A DNA stretch of 64,000 bases from Comamonadaceae bacterium (lineage in GTDB: Bacteria; Pseudomonadota; Gammaproteobacteria; Burkholderiales; Burkholderiaceae_C): contig CANFOS010000003.1 in assembly GCA_947448735.1 (NCBI GenBank), positions 62,001-126,000 of the forward strand, given 5' to 3'. Positions 36,018 to 44,488 of this stretch are shown piece by piece. Below the pieces are notes generated by a model. The model was not told where the DNA came from and did not search any database. It saw nothing but the letters and a program-made list of their open reading frames with translations. The position numbers and the translations under genes are program-made. How positions within the stretch are numbered: the first letter of the stretch is position 1; each line of letters opens with the position of its first letter.

Positions 36018-37202
36018 ATGGCGAACGATTTTCTTTTTACTTCCGAATCTGTTTCTGAAGGCCACCCTGACAAGGTAGCCGACCAGATCTCTGATGCCAT
36101 CTTAGATGCCATCTTCAAGCAAGACCCACTCAGCCGCGTGGCCGCTGAAACATTGACCAACACCGGCTTGGTCGTGCTGGCCGGTGAGATCACCACCAAC
36201 GCCCACGTGGACTACATTCAGGTGGCGCGCGACACCATCAAGCGCATCGGGTATGACAACACCGACTACGGCATTGACTACAAAGGCTGCGCGGTGATGG
36301 TCTGCTACGACAAGCAGTCCAACGACATCGCCCAGGGCGTTGACCACGCCTCAGACGACCACCTGAACACCGGTGCTGGCGACCAGGGCCTGATGTTTGG
36401 CTACGCCTGCGACGAAACCCCAGAACTGATGCCCGCACCGATTTACTATGCTCACCGTCTGGTGGAGCGCCAGGCCCAGTTGCGCAAAAGCGGCAAGCTG
36501 CCGTTCCTGCGCCCCGACGCAAAAAGCCAGGTGACGATGCGCTATGTAGACGGCAAGCCGCACAGCATTGACACTGTGGTGCTGTCGACCCAGCACAGCC
36601 CGGACCAGAGCGAGACAGCGCACAAAATGAAGGCCTCCTTCAATGAGGCCATCATTGAGGAGCTGATCAAGCCCGTGCTGCCAAAAGGCATGTTGACCGC
36701 CAACACCAAATACCTGATCAACCCGACAGGCCGTTTTGTCATCGGCGGCCCGCAGGGCGATTGCGGTTTGACGGGGCGCAAAATCATTGTGGACACCTAC
36801 GGCGGTGCCTGCCCTCACGGCGGCGGCGCCTTCAGCGGCAAAGACCCCTCCAAAGTGGACCGCTCAGCCGCCTACGCCGCCCGCTATGTGGCCAAAAACA
36901 TCGTCGCTGCTGGCCTGGCCAAGCAGTGCCAGATTCAGGTGGCTTATGCGATTGGCGTGGCCAAGCCGATGAACGTGACGGTCTACACCGAAGGCACTGG
37001 CGTGATGAGTGACGAAAAACTGTCAGCCTTGGTGCAAGAGCACTTTGACCTGCGCCCCAAAGGCATCATTCAAATGCTTGACCTGCTGCGTCCGATTTAC
37101 GAGAAGACGGCCGCTTATGGCCACTTTGGACGTGACGAGCCAGAATTCACCTGGGAACGCACAGATAAAGCGGCCGCCCTTAAGGCTGCAGCCGGCCTGT
37201 AA
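36018..37202 (+). CDS. metK: S-adenosylmethionine synthetase
   Basis: A 394-residue enzyme making SAM from methionine and ATP. The N-terminus [19 protein letters not shown] supports ATG 36018 rather than ATG 36003. Active-site motifs [12 protein letters not shown] and [19 protein letters not shown] are intact. The ATP/Mg region is in [12 protein letters not shown]. The protein ends in [11 protein letters not shown] second, diverged copy of this tail sits immediately after the stop. The gene has a strong hairpin terminator and probably its own riboswitch. Confidence 0.97.
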   Translation: MANDFLFTSESVSEGHPDKVADQISDAILDAIFKQDPLSRVAAETLTNTGLVVLAGEITTNAHVDYIQVARDTIKRIGYDNTDYGIDYKGCAVMVCYDKQSNDIAQGVDHASDDHLNTGAGDQGLMFGYACDETPELMPAPIYYAHRLVERQAQLRKSGKLPFLRPDAKSQVTMRYVDGKPHSIDTVVLSTQHSPDQSETAHKMKASFNEAIIEELIKPVLPKGMLTANTKYLINPTGRFVIGGPQGDCGLTGRKIIVDTYGGACPHGGGAFSGKDPSKVDRSAAYAARYVAKNIVAAGLAKQCQIQVAYAIGVAKPMNVTVYTEGTGVMSDEKLSALVQEHFDLRPKGIIQMLDLLRPIYEKTAAYGHFGRDEPEFTWERTDKAAALKAAAGL

Positions 37203-37203
37203 G

Positions 37204-37236
37204 GCAGCAGCGCTGCGAGCGGCGGCTGGCCTGTAA
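37204..37236 (+). pseudogene. Duplicated 3' tail of metK
   Basis: These 33 bp encode [10 protein letters not shown] and a TAA stop in the frame shifted by one from metK. The genuine metK tail, [10 protein letters not shown] plus TAA, is at 37170-37202. By eye 23 of 33 bases match, and most differences are at third codon positions, so this is an old coding tail rather than a recent tandem slip. Confidence 0.75.
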
Positions 37237-37251
37237 ATTCTTTCAGATTAG

Positions 37252-37276
37252 AAAACCACCTTCGGGTGGTTTTTTT
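37252..37276 (+). terminator. Rho-independent terminator of metK
   Basis: Stem AAACCACC / GGTGGTTT with a TTCG tetraloop followed by a run of T. Confidence 0.9.
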
Positions 37277-37293
37277 ATGCCTGGCTGACAGCG

Positions 37294-37695
37294 TTATTTG
37301 TTCAGGTGATCCAGCGCCAGCTTGCCAGTTGTCGCCGCCATGCCGCTGACCAGCGTGCCCCAGGCCATGTCGATCAACGTCAGGGCCAGCGGCCAGTCTT
37401 TGATGACCGCCAGGTTGGTCAGGTCGTAGGTCGAATAGGCGAAAAAGCCAAACAGGGCCCCCATCAATGCGGCTTTCCATAGTGGGCTGTCGGTCTGCGG
37501 CAAGACCGCAAAAACGAGCAAGCCGACTGGAAACATCAGGTAAAAGCCTGCCGCAGCCCATAAATTCGGGTTGGGGCTGAGCAAAGGCCCCATCGCGTTG
37601 GCATAGGTTGTTTTGGCAATCACGCCAAGCCACACCATGTCGATGACAAACATGGTCAGGAAAATGGCGAGATAGGTTCCCAGATACTTCAGCAT
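37294..37695 (-). CDS. DUF2177 family membrane protein
   Basis: A 133-residue protein with four hydrophobic segments. The N-terminal LGTYLAIFLTMFVIDMVWLG and the pattern ALFGFFAYSTYDLTNLAVIK, then WPLALTLIDMAWGTLVSG are those of the DUF2177 family. Its function is not known. Convergent with metK and sharing the terminator region. Preceded by a 369 bp gap. Confidence 0.85.
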   Translation of the reverse strand: MLKYLGTYLAIFLTMFVIDMVWLGVIAKTTYANAMGPLLSPNPNLWAAAGFYLMFPVGLLVFAVLPQTDSPLWKAALMGALFGFFAYSTYDLTNLAVIKDWPLALTLIDMAWGTLVSGMAATTGKLALDHLNK

Positions 37696-38064
37696 GAACA
37701 GCTTTCAAACAGTTGGCGACTCTCGTTGAAGTCGGGGTTCATTATTCATGTAAATCAATAACTTGGCTCGTCCTTATTCAGTGGGCTCTGAATTGACTGT
37801 CCTTTGGCCATTGCAGCAGAGAAGACCTGCTGCGGTAAAGCAGTGGTTGAATCTTTCTTCAAGCGCCTGAAAAGGTCAACCGTCGAATGTCAAATCGAGC
37901 AGCTTCGTCGCTGAATCCCAAGCGCGGCCATGACAGCGGGTCAAGTCCACAGGCCCTCTGGAACTCCAGTACCGAGGTATAGACTAGCCTTAGTCTTAAA
38001 TCTGCCATCAGCCATGGCTAATCTGGCGCGTGGATGACCCCGCCTCGCTCATACAAAGCTCGCT
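37696..38064. other. Intergenic region without a gene (369 bp)
   Basis: No convincing ORF. It must hold divergent promoters for the DUF2177 gene and the metal exporter. A small dyad CTGGAACTCCAG (about 37957-37968) followed by TATAGAC (37978-37984) is the only regulatory-looking element, and it lacks a matching -35. Confidence 0.6.
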
Positions 38065-39006
38065 ATGCAATTTTCAGAACAACCCGAAGACCACGAAGAA
38101 AGTGGGCAGACCGCCGCACTGCGGGCGGCAGCCACATCCCAAAGCACATGGGTCAGCGTGGCGGTCAATGTGGTGCTGTCGGCCACTCAGATCATCGTCG
38201 GTACCTTGTCCAAGTCGCAAGGCTTGATCGCCGATGGCATCCATTCGCTGTCCGACCTGGTAGCGGATTTCGTGGTGCTGTTTGCAAGCCATCACAGTAA
38301 AAAAGACGCCGACGAAAATCACCCTTATGGGCATCATCGCTTCGAAACCGCCGCTTCCATGGTTCTTGGCGTTTTACTGTTGGCTGTCGGCGTTGGGATG
38401 AGCTGGTCGGCGCTCCTGAAATTGCGCCAGCCAGAAGACATCGCGCAGGTCCATTCGATGGCGTTGTGGGTCGCCGGCTTCGCTCTGGTGGCCAAGGAGG
38501 CTCTGTTCCGCTACATGCTGGCCGTCGCAAAAAAGGTCAAGTCAAGCATGTTGATTGCCAACGCCTGGCATGCCCGCTCCGATGCGGCTTCATCCCTGGT
38601 TGTCGGGCTGGGTATCGTCGGCAATTTGATGGGCTACCCGATACTGGACCCGATTGCCGCCCTGATTGTCGGATTGATGATCGCGCGTATGGGTTGGGGG
38701 TTCGGCTGGGAAGCCATGAACGACCTCATGGATCGGGGCATTGATGAGGAGGAATTGGCGGCCATCAAAGCGACCTTGCTCGAAACGCCCGGCGTTGATG
38801 GCGTGCACGACCTGAAAACCCGGAAAATGGGCGACATGGTGGTGGTCGACGCTCACCTTGAAGTTGACGCCTCGCTCACTGTGGAAATTGGGCACAACAT
38901 CGCGGTGGATGCCCGTCAGCGCGTGATGCAGCGGCACCGTGTACTCAACCTGATGGCTCACGTTGACCCCAGTCACAAGGCTGATCTCGATCACCTTCAA
39001 GGCTAG
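38065..39006 (+). CDS. Cation diffusion facilitator (CDF) metal exporter
   Basis: A 313-residue transporter with about six membrane segments, expected to export divalent metals such as Zn, Fe, Mn or Cd by proton antiport. Metal-site motifs are in SQGLIADGIHSLSDLVADF (second segment) and NAWHARSDAASSLVV (fifth segment), and NHPYGHHRFE lies between the first segments. A C-terminal cytosolic domain (VDGVHDLKTRKMGDMVVVD, then HLEVD) provides dimer and metal-sensing sites. Metal specificity cannot be read from these motifs with certainty. Monocistronic by spacing. Confidence 0.93.
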   Translation: MQFSEQPEDHEESGQTAALRAAATSQSTWVSVAVNVVLSATQIIVGTLSKSQGLIADGIHSLSDLVADFVVLFASHHSKKDADENHPYGHHRFETAASMVLGVLLLAVGVGMSWSALLKLRQPEDIAQVHSMALWVAGFALVAKEALFRYMLAVAKKVKSSMLIANAWHARSDAASSLVVGLGIVGNLMGYPILDPIAALIVGLMIARMGWGFGWEAMNDLMDRGIDEEELAAIKATLLETPGVDGVHDLKTRKMGDMVVVDAHLEVDASLTVEIGHNIAVDARQRVMQRHRVLNLMAHVDPSHKADLDHLQG

Positions 39007-39317
39007 AGATTGTTGCTCTGGGGGCCATCTTGTGCAGCTTCACAGGCACCAGAATTAACATGATTGCCGATAGGCTCCGAGGTGAGTCAGTGATTGATGC
39101 AGCGCCGAGCAGTAACGCCGCAATTTCATTTCGAGCAGCGCTGTTTCATCACCTCGGTGACTTCAGCCACTTGACCGGTGTCACCGGTATCAGGCTGGCA
39201 TGCTCTTCGCTCGGCTAGCTGTCCGCCGATAAGGACGCTTGATACAAACCGTTCCAGTCATCCTAGAATGAACTGATGTGCCAGGTGCGAAAGTTTTCAT
39301 TTCAGGAGTACCGCAAG
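39007..39317. other. Intergenic region upstream of the Bug receptor (311 bp)
   Basis: No gene-like ORF. A TAGAAT -10-like box lies about 50 bp before the receptor ATG. Nothing else is recognised. Confidence 0.5.
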
Positions 39318-40289
39318 ATGTGTTGTTACCGAATCCGCCTTGTCAATTTGGTGTTCGGCATGCTGGCGGCTTTGTCGCTGCCGGCCGTGGCCGAATACCC
39401 CGACAAACCGATACGCTTGATCGTGCCGTCAGCGCCCGGTGGATCGCCCGATGTGCTGATGCGGGCACTGGCCCAGCAACTGTCGCTGCAAATGGGCGTG
39501 CCGTTTGTCATCGACAACAAGCCGGGCGGCTCGTATGTCATCGGTACCACGGACCTGGTTCGTTCGCCAGCAGATGGCTACACGCTGGCTTATGGCAACG
39601 TGGTGTCGCTGGCCACCAACCGGGCACTGATCAGCAACGTGCCGTACGACGTCGACAAAGACCTGACGCTGATCTCCAACGCACTGAAGGTCGTCAACCT
39701 GATGATCGTCAACAACAACCTGCCCGTGAAGAACGTGTCAGAGCTGATTGCCTACGCCAAAAAGAACCCGGGCAAGATAGCCTTCGCCTCTGATGGCAAT
39801 GGCACGACTGCGCACCTGGGCGTTGAGCTGTTCAAGTCCATGACACAAACCTATATGCTGCATGTGCCCTATCGCGCTGCCACCGCCGCAATGACCGATT
39901 TGATAGGGGGCAACATCCAGCTGATGATGGTCAACACGCCGGTGTCGGGCCCGCAGGCGCAGGCGGGCCGGGTGCGCGCGCTGGGTATTTCGTCCGCGCA
40001 GCGATCACCCACTTACCCGGATGTGCCGGCGATTGCCGACTCCGTGCCAGGCTTTGAAGTGGTGGCATGGGGCGGACTCATCGGTCCGGCGAACTTGCCA
40101 AAAGACATCGTGGTGCGGCTGAACACTGAAGTGCGCAAGGCACTGGCCAGCGCGGCGGTGCGTGATCGCTTCAAGGCGCTGGGGGCCGAGACCGACCCGA
40201 GTTCACCCGAGGAGTTTCGCGAGCTGGCCCGCCGCGAAACCCTGAAGTGGGAAAAGGTCGTCAAAGTCTCCGGTGCCAAGATCGACTAG
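39318..40289 (+). CDS. Bug/TctC-family tripartite tricarboxylate transporter receptor
   Basis: A 323-residue periplasmic receptor with signal peptide ending at LSLPAVAEYPDKPIRLIVP. The Bug family blocks are visible: VPSAPGGSPDVLMRALAQQL, FVIDNKPGGSYVIGTTDLVR, PADGYTLAYGN, HVPYRAATAAMTDLIGGNIQ and PTYPDVPAIADSVPGFEV. ATG 39318 has an AGGAG 10 bp upstream, and the upstream ATG 39276 is less likely. No TctA/TctB membrane genes are near, so it is an orphan. It converges on the D-amino-acid operon, which hints at but does not prove a related ligand. Confidence 0.92.
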   Translation: MCCYRIRLVNLVFGMLAALSLPAVAEYPDKPIRLIVPSAPGGSPDVLMRALAQQLSLQMGVPFVIDNKPGGSYVIGTTDLVRSPADGYTLAYGNVVSLATNRALISNVPYDVDKDLTLISNALKVVNLMIVNNNLPVKNVSELIAYAKKNPGKIAFASDGNGTTAHLGVELFKSMTQTYMLHVPYRAATAAMTDLIGGNIQLMMVNTPVSGPQAQAGRVRALGISSAQRSPTYPDVPAIADSVPGFEVVAWGGLIGPANLPKDIVVRLNTEVRKALASAAVRDRFKALGAETDPSSPEEFRELARRETLKWEKVVKVSGAKID

Positions 40290-40328
40290 GCCTTCGCATC
40301 AAGCTAAAGCTGGGCGGCTTGATGAGCT

Positions 40329-40703
40329 TCAAGGCCTGAGTGCCTCAGCCACCATTTGAACCTCGACTAAAAACCCGTGGTGCAAGGCCGGCACTGGCAC
40401 CACCGCCCGAGCCGGCCGATGTTCGCCAAAACGCTCGGCATAGACCTGGTTAAAGGCAGGCCAATTCTCTACGCCAACGATGTACACCGTGCACTGCACC
40501 ACATCGCTGAAACTGGAGTCTGCTGCAGCCAACACCGCGCTGCAATGGTCCAGCGCTGAGTGAACTTGGGCTTCAAAAACCATGGGCGGCTGGTTGTTTC
40601 CTTGGGGAAGCATGCCGGATACGAAGATCAGGCCGGCTGCCTGAACGCCTTGCGAATAATGCCCGCCGGGCTTCGGCGCCTGAGTTGTGCTGATGAATTT
40701 CAA
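40329..40703 (-). CDS. RidA/YjgF/YER057c/UK114-family protein
   Basis: A 124-residue trimeric-type RidA protein. RidA enzymes hydrolyse reactive enamine/imine intermediates such as 2-aminoacrylate released by PLP dehydratases. Family pattern: GGHYSQGVQAAGLIFVSGML near the start, SFSDVVQCTVYIVGVENWPA in the middle, and RPARAVVPVPALHHGFLVEV with the conserved arginine and Val-Glu end. It is the last gene of a four-gene operon that includes a D-serine-dehydratase-like enzyme, which gives it an obvious partner. Confidence 0.92.
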   Translation of the reverse strand: MKFISTTQAPKPGGHYSQGVQAAGLIFVSGMLPQGNNQPPMVFEAQVHSALDHCSAVLAAADSSFSDVVQCTVYIVGVENWPAFNQVYAERFGEHRPARAVVPVPALHHGFLVEVQMVAEALRP

Positions 40704-40715
40704 CGGCCTCTCCCG

Positions 40716-41888
40716 TTACCAGCCATAAAAGCGCGGCCAGCAATCGGTCACACGCTGCTGCGCATCCAGCACCTGATAGGCCGGAAACTGCGCCGCCGTG
40801 GCGCAGGCGTGGTTCGGCAAAATCCTGACCTGCGTGCCCACCGGCAAGTAGGGTGCATCCAGCGTGCTGCCCGAGCGGGGCGCCAGAATGCCGTGCTCCT
40901 GGTTGGCATCAACCATCAGCATATGACCCAGCGGTTGCCCGGCTATATCGCAGACCAGCCCGTAGCCCTGGTCCACCGGCTGTTTGGACGTACCCCGGTC
41001 GCGTGACATGGCCATCCATCCGGCGTCGGTCAGTGTCCAGCCCTTTTCCTTTTGATGACCAATCACGGTGGCCAGGACCGACAGGGCGATTTCATCTGTG
41101 CTGCACACGCCAATGCCGGCCATCACCAGATCAAAAAATATAAAAACGCCGGCGCGTACCTCGGTCACACCTTCGAGGTGCTCGGCGAACAGCGCGGTCG
41201 GCGTGGAGCCAACGCTGACCACTGGGCAGCTATGGCCTGCATCGCGCAGGCGCTGTGCAGCCCTGACGACGGCTGCTCGCTCCTGCTCAGCCAGTGCACA
41301 CAGGGCAGCCGCTGAGCGGCAGTTGTAAGAGTCACCGGCATGGGTCATCACCCCGCCCACCTCGAGGCCCACGCTTTGCAGTGCCTGCGCAATCTCAAGC
41401 AGTGCAGCAGCCTCTGGCACAACCCCCGAGCGGTGGCCATCGGAATCTATTTCAATCAGCACGTCGAGCCTGTCGGCAGCGCTCAATCGATCCGGATTGA
41501 GTTGCAGCGCCATCTCGACGTTGTCCACAATCACCGCTAGCTTCACCCCCGATTCGCGTAGCCGCAGTGCGTGACCCAGTTTGTTGGGCGACATACTCAC
41601 GGCGTAAAGAATATCTTTGACGCCGTGAGAACTGAAATACTCGGCTTCCCGCAGCGTCGAGACGGTAATCGAAGTTGCGCCAGCATCAAGCAGGCGCTGG
41701 GTCACCTGCATGCATTTGTTGGTTTTCACATGTGGCCTGAAGCTCACCTGGTGCCGGGCCAGCCTGGCGCGCATGCGTTCGATGTTGCGGTCCATCTTGT
41801 TGGCGTCCAGCAGCAGCGCGGGTGTTTCAAGAGCTGCGAGAGCCGGGTTCACTTGCTTATCCGCGAGGGTCGTGGCGGAAACCATCAT
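40716..41888 (-). CDS. D-serine-dehydratase-like PLP enzyme (alanine racemase fold)
   Basis: A fold-III PLP enzyme of about 390 residues. The PLP lysine is in FRPHVKTNKCMQVTQRL near residue 57, after LETPALLLDANKMDRNI. The C-terminal 'putative serine dehydratase' domain carries an HXC pair in ILPNHACATAAQF. In known eukaryotic D-serine dehydratases such a His/Cys pair binds Zn, whereas aldolases carry His/Asp. I therefore lean to a dehydratase. ATG 41888 overlaps the deacylase stop (ATGA); the longer ORF to 41948 is inside that gene. Confidence 0.82.
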   Translation of the reverse strand: MMVSATTLADKQVNPALAALETPALLLDANKMDRNIERMRARLARHQVSFRPHVKTNKCMQVTQRLLDAGATSITVSTLREAEYFSSHGVKDILYAVSMSPNKLGHALRLRESGVKLAVIVDNVEMALQLNPDRLSAADRLDVLIEIDSDGHRSGVVPEAAALLEIAQALQSVGLEVGGVMTHAGDSYNCRSAAALCALAEQERAAVVRAAQRLRDAGHSCPVVSVGSTPTALFAEHLEGVTEVRAGVFIFFDLVMAGIGVCSTDEIALSVLATVIGHQKEKGWTLTDAGWMAMSRDRGTSKQPVDQGYGLVCDIAGQPLGHMLMVDANQEHGILAPRSGSTLDAPYLPVGTQVRILPNHACATAAQFPAYQVLDAQQRVTDCWPRFYGW

Positions 41889-43339
41889 GCGGTCTCGCGG
41901 CGCAGCACGCGGCCGGGTCGGGCCCCGCTGGGCTTTCCGCCCGACCACACGACAGCGCCATTGACGATGACGGTGTGAATACCAACAGCCGGTGTTTTTG
42001 GCGACTCGTAGGTGGCGCCTGCGCCGACCGTCTCGGGGTCCAGCAGGGTCAGGTCTGCATAGGAGCCTTCCCGCACCAGACCGCGATCGGTCAGGCCAAA
42101 GTTTTTAGCCGTCAGTCCGGTCATTTTGTGGATCGCTGTCTCGAGCGAGAACAGGCCCAGCCCCCGGCCATAGTGACCCAGCACGCGCGGAAAACTGCCC
42201 CACAAACGCGGATGCGGCGCCTCGTCATGCGGCAGCCCATCCGAGCCGATCATGGTCTCATCAAACTTCAGGATGCGCTGCACATCGGCGTCGTCCATCA
42301 TGTAGTAAATTGCACCTGCAGGCGTCAGGCGATCAATCACGTCTTCGACGCTGCCGCCAAGCTCCTCCACGATGTCTGACAGATCCCGTCCAGCATATTG
42401 CGGCATCGGTTTGGACCAGGTCACCGTCACGCGCGTCGCATTGGCCGCGCGGTGGGCTGACAAAATGGTCGATGACGCCGGGTACGGGTAGCAGTCCAGG
42501 CAGATCGGCTGCTTTTGCATGTGGTCGGCAATGAACTGCAGCGTTTCGCCAGAGCGCCCATAGTTTTTAACACCCACCACCTTGTGGTGCGAGATCACCA
42601 CCGGCACGTTGGCTTCACGGCCGATGCGAAAGGTTTCTGTCAGCGACTTGATGATGTCGTCGCCCTCGTTGCGCATGTGGGTGCAGTAGACGCCGCCATG
42701 GCGCGCGAGCGGCTCACAAATCCCGATGACCTCTTCGGTGGGCGCGGCGATCGAAGGCTCGTAAAACAGGCCAGTCGACACGCCGATGGCACCGGCCGCC
42801 ATGGCTTCTTCGACCAGCTGGCGCATGGCCTCGGTCTCGGTCACGCTGGCGGGCTGGGTCAGGTCATCCATCGTCGCGACCCGCAGCGTGGTGTGCCCCA
42901 CCAGCATCGCGCAGTTGGTCGCAGCGGGCTGGGCGCGCAGCGCATCAAGGTAAGCGGCAAAGCTCGTAAAGCGAAACCAGTCGCCGGTGTCGTCCAGTAA
43001 ATTGAGCGGTGGCGTGACCGGGTCGGGAATCGGCCTGGGCATAGGTGCCAGCGAGACGCCACAATTGCCACCAATCACCGTGGTGATGCCCTGGCTCACC
43101 TTGGGCGCCATGTCGCCGCCCGACAGCATCAGGCGGTCGTCATGGGTGTGCGCGTCGATAAAGCCCGGTGCCAGCACCAGACCCGCAGCGTCAATTTCAA
43201 GCCTGGCCTGCGCGGTTTGCAGATCGCCGACGCGCGCAATCCGCTCGCCCTGGACAGCTACGTCCGCCCGAAAGCGTGGTGCGCCGGAGCCATCGACGAT
43301 GAAAGCGTTGCGGATCAGAAGGTCGAATATCTGGTTCAT
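41885..43339 (-). CDS. N-acyl-D-amino-acid deacylase (D-aminoacylase)
   Basis: A 484-residue amidohydrolase-fold enzyme that frees D-amino acids from N-acyl derivatives. It opens with DLLIRNAFIVDGSGAPRF, has metal-binding APGFIDAHTHDDRLML, then VIGGNCGVSLAP, the TGLFYEPSIAA block and THMRNEGDDI with VISHHKVVG. The end reads REGSYADLTLLDPETVGAGA as in D-aminoacylases and dihydroorotase-like relatives. It is central in an operon with two D-amino-acid PLP enzymes and RidA. Substrate acyl group and side chain are not known. Confidence 0.9.
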   Translation of the reverse strand: MNQIFDLLIRNAFIVDGSGAPRFRADVAVQGERIARVGDLQTAQARLEIDAAGLVLAPGFIDAHTHDDRLMLSGGDMAPKVSQGITTVIGGNCGVSLAPMPRPIPDPVTPPLNLLDDTGDWFRFTSFAAYLDALRAQPAATNCAMLVGHTTLRVATMDDLTQPASVTETEAMRQLVEEAMAAGAIGVSTGLFYEPSIAAPTEEVIGICEPLARHGGVYCTHMRNEGDDIIKSLTETFRIGREANVPVVISHHKVVGVKNYGRSGETLQFIADHMQKQPICLDCYPYPASSTILSAHRAANATRVTVTWSKPMPQYAGRDLSDIVEELGGSVEDVIDRLTPAGAIYYMMDDADVQRILKFDETMIGSDGLPHDEAPHPRLWGSFPRVLGHYGRGLGLFSLETAIHKMTGLTAKNFGLTDRGLVREGSYADLTLLDPETVGAGATYESPKTPAVGIHTVIVNGAVVWSGGKPSGARPGRVLRRETA

Positions 43340-43372
43340 GTGGCGTGTCCTGGAAATGAAGAAAAATACAGC

Positions 43373-44488
43373 TTAGAGCAACGCCCCGCGCGCTGCGATC
43401 GACCAAACGGCCTCAACGCGATCACCCCGGATGCACACCAGCTCGTCGTACAGATTCACAGTGGGGTCGCAATGGCCTGGCACGAGCATCAGCACGTCAC
43501 CGAGGGCCAGCGGCGAATCCGCTGGTATCTCCAGCACACCATGGTCGTCAGCGGCCTTGACGTACTTGAGCTCCGGACGCTGCCAGAGGGCGGGCATGCC
43601 TGAGTCGATACTGGAGGCCTTCAACCCCGCATCGAGTACTGCACGTGTTGGCTGCGTACGACTCATGACCGCAGTTCGAACAAACAGTGCCTGCTCGAAC
43701 CGCACATCCTGCGGCCCCAGTTGGTTGTCGACATAGTCGCGATCCATGAAGATATAGGAACCAGCCTGAATCTCGTTGAACACGCCAGAGTCCCGCTCAA
43801 GCAGGAAGGTACCGGTGCCCGCACCCGTGATGCGCTCGACCTGCAGGCCGTCGGCTTCGATCAGCGATCGGGTGAGTCGGGCAGCATCAGACGCCTGAGC
43901 AATAGCCTGCTCGCGCTCGAGCGGTGTGCGTTTGTGCTGAGCCGGACCGTGATAACACTGCAGCCCGGCAAAGCGCAGGGGTGCCTGGTCGGCAATCAAG
44001 CGCGCCAGACGTGCTGCTGCCTCGCCCGGCGTGACACCGCAGCGCCGTCCGCCCACATCCACTTCCACATAGACATCGATGGACACCTTCTGACTGAGAG
44101 CCACCTCGGCCAGTGCGAGGACCTGCAGCGGGTCGTCCACCAGCACACCCATCCGCGCGCGTCTGGCCAGTTCGGCCAAGTGCAGCAGCTTGGTTGCTCC
44201 CACCACCTGATTGGTCAGCAGGACGTCCTGGATGCCTGCATCCACGAACATGGCAGCTTCACTGACCTTCTGGCAGCAGACGCCAACCGCGCCCAGCGCG
44301 ATTTGGCGGTGCGCAATTTCAGGGCATTTATGACTTTTGGCATGGGCCCGCAGTCGCACCGGATGCCCTTTGAGCGCATCCACCATGCGCTGCAAATTGC
44401 GCTCGAAGGCGTCGAGATCGAGCACCAGCGCGGGTGTGTCAATGGCACTGACGGGGTCGGCGGGGTGTGCGGCTTTCCAGGGGGACAT
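43373..44488 (-). CDS. D-threonine/3-hydroxy-D-aspartate aldolase-like PLP enzyme
   Basis: A 371-residue fold-III PLP enzyme, paralogous to the gene at 40716. The PLP lysine is in LRAHAKSHKCPEIAHRQ near residue 51, after IDTPALVLDLDAFERNL. The C-terminal metal pair is HXD (VPGHCDPTVNLYDELV), as in D-threonine aldolase and 3-hydroxy-D-aspartate aldolase, which bind Mn or Mg there. It probably cleaves a D-beta-hydroxy amino acid to glycine plus an aldehyde or glyoxylate. First gene of the operon, 33 bp before the deacylase. The physiological substrate is unproven. Confidence 0.85.
   Translation of the reverse strand: MSPWKAAHPADPVSAIDTPALVLDLDAFERNLQRMVDALKGHPVRLRAHAKSHKCPEIAHRQIALGAVGVCCQKVSEAAMFVDAGIQDVLLTNQVVGATKLLHLAELARRARMGVLVDDPLQVLALAEVALSQKVSIDVYVEVDVGGRRCGVTPGEAAARLARLIADQAPLRFAGLQCYHGPAQHKRTPLEREQAIAQASDAARLTRSLIEADGLQVERITGAGTGTFLLERDSGVFNEIQAGSYIFMDRDYVDNQLGPQDVRFEQALFVRTAVMSRTQPTRAVLDAGLKASSIDSGMPALWQRPELKYVKAADDHGVLEIPADSPLALGDVLMLVPGHCDPTVNLYDELVCIRGDRVEAVWSIAARGALL

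Noticed and set aside
37950..37990. Possible MerR-type metal-responsive promoter (CTGGAACTCCAG dyad followed by TATAGAC) upstream of the CDF gene.
   Set aside because: No TTGAC-like -35 lies at 19-20 bp from the -10, the dyad is short and no MerR gene is near.
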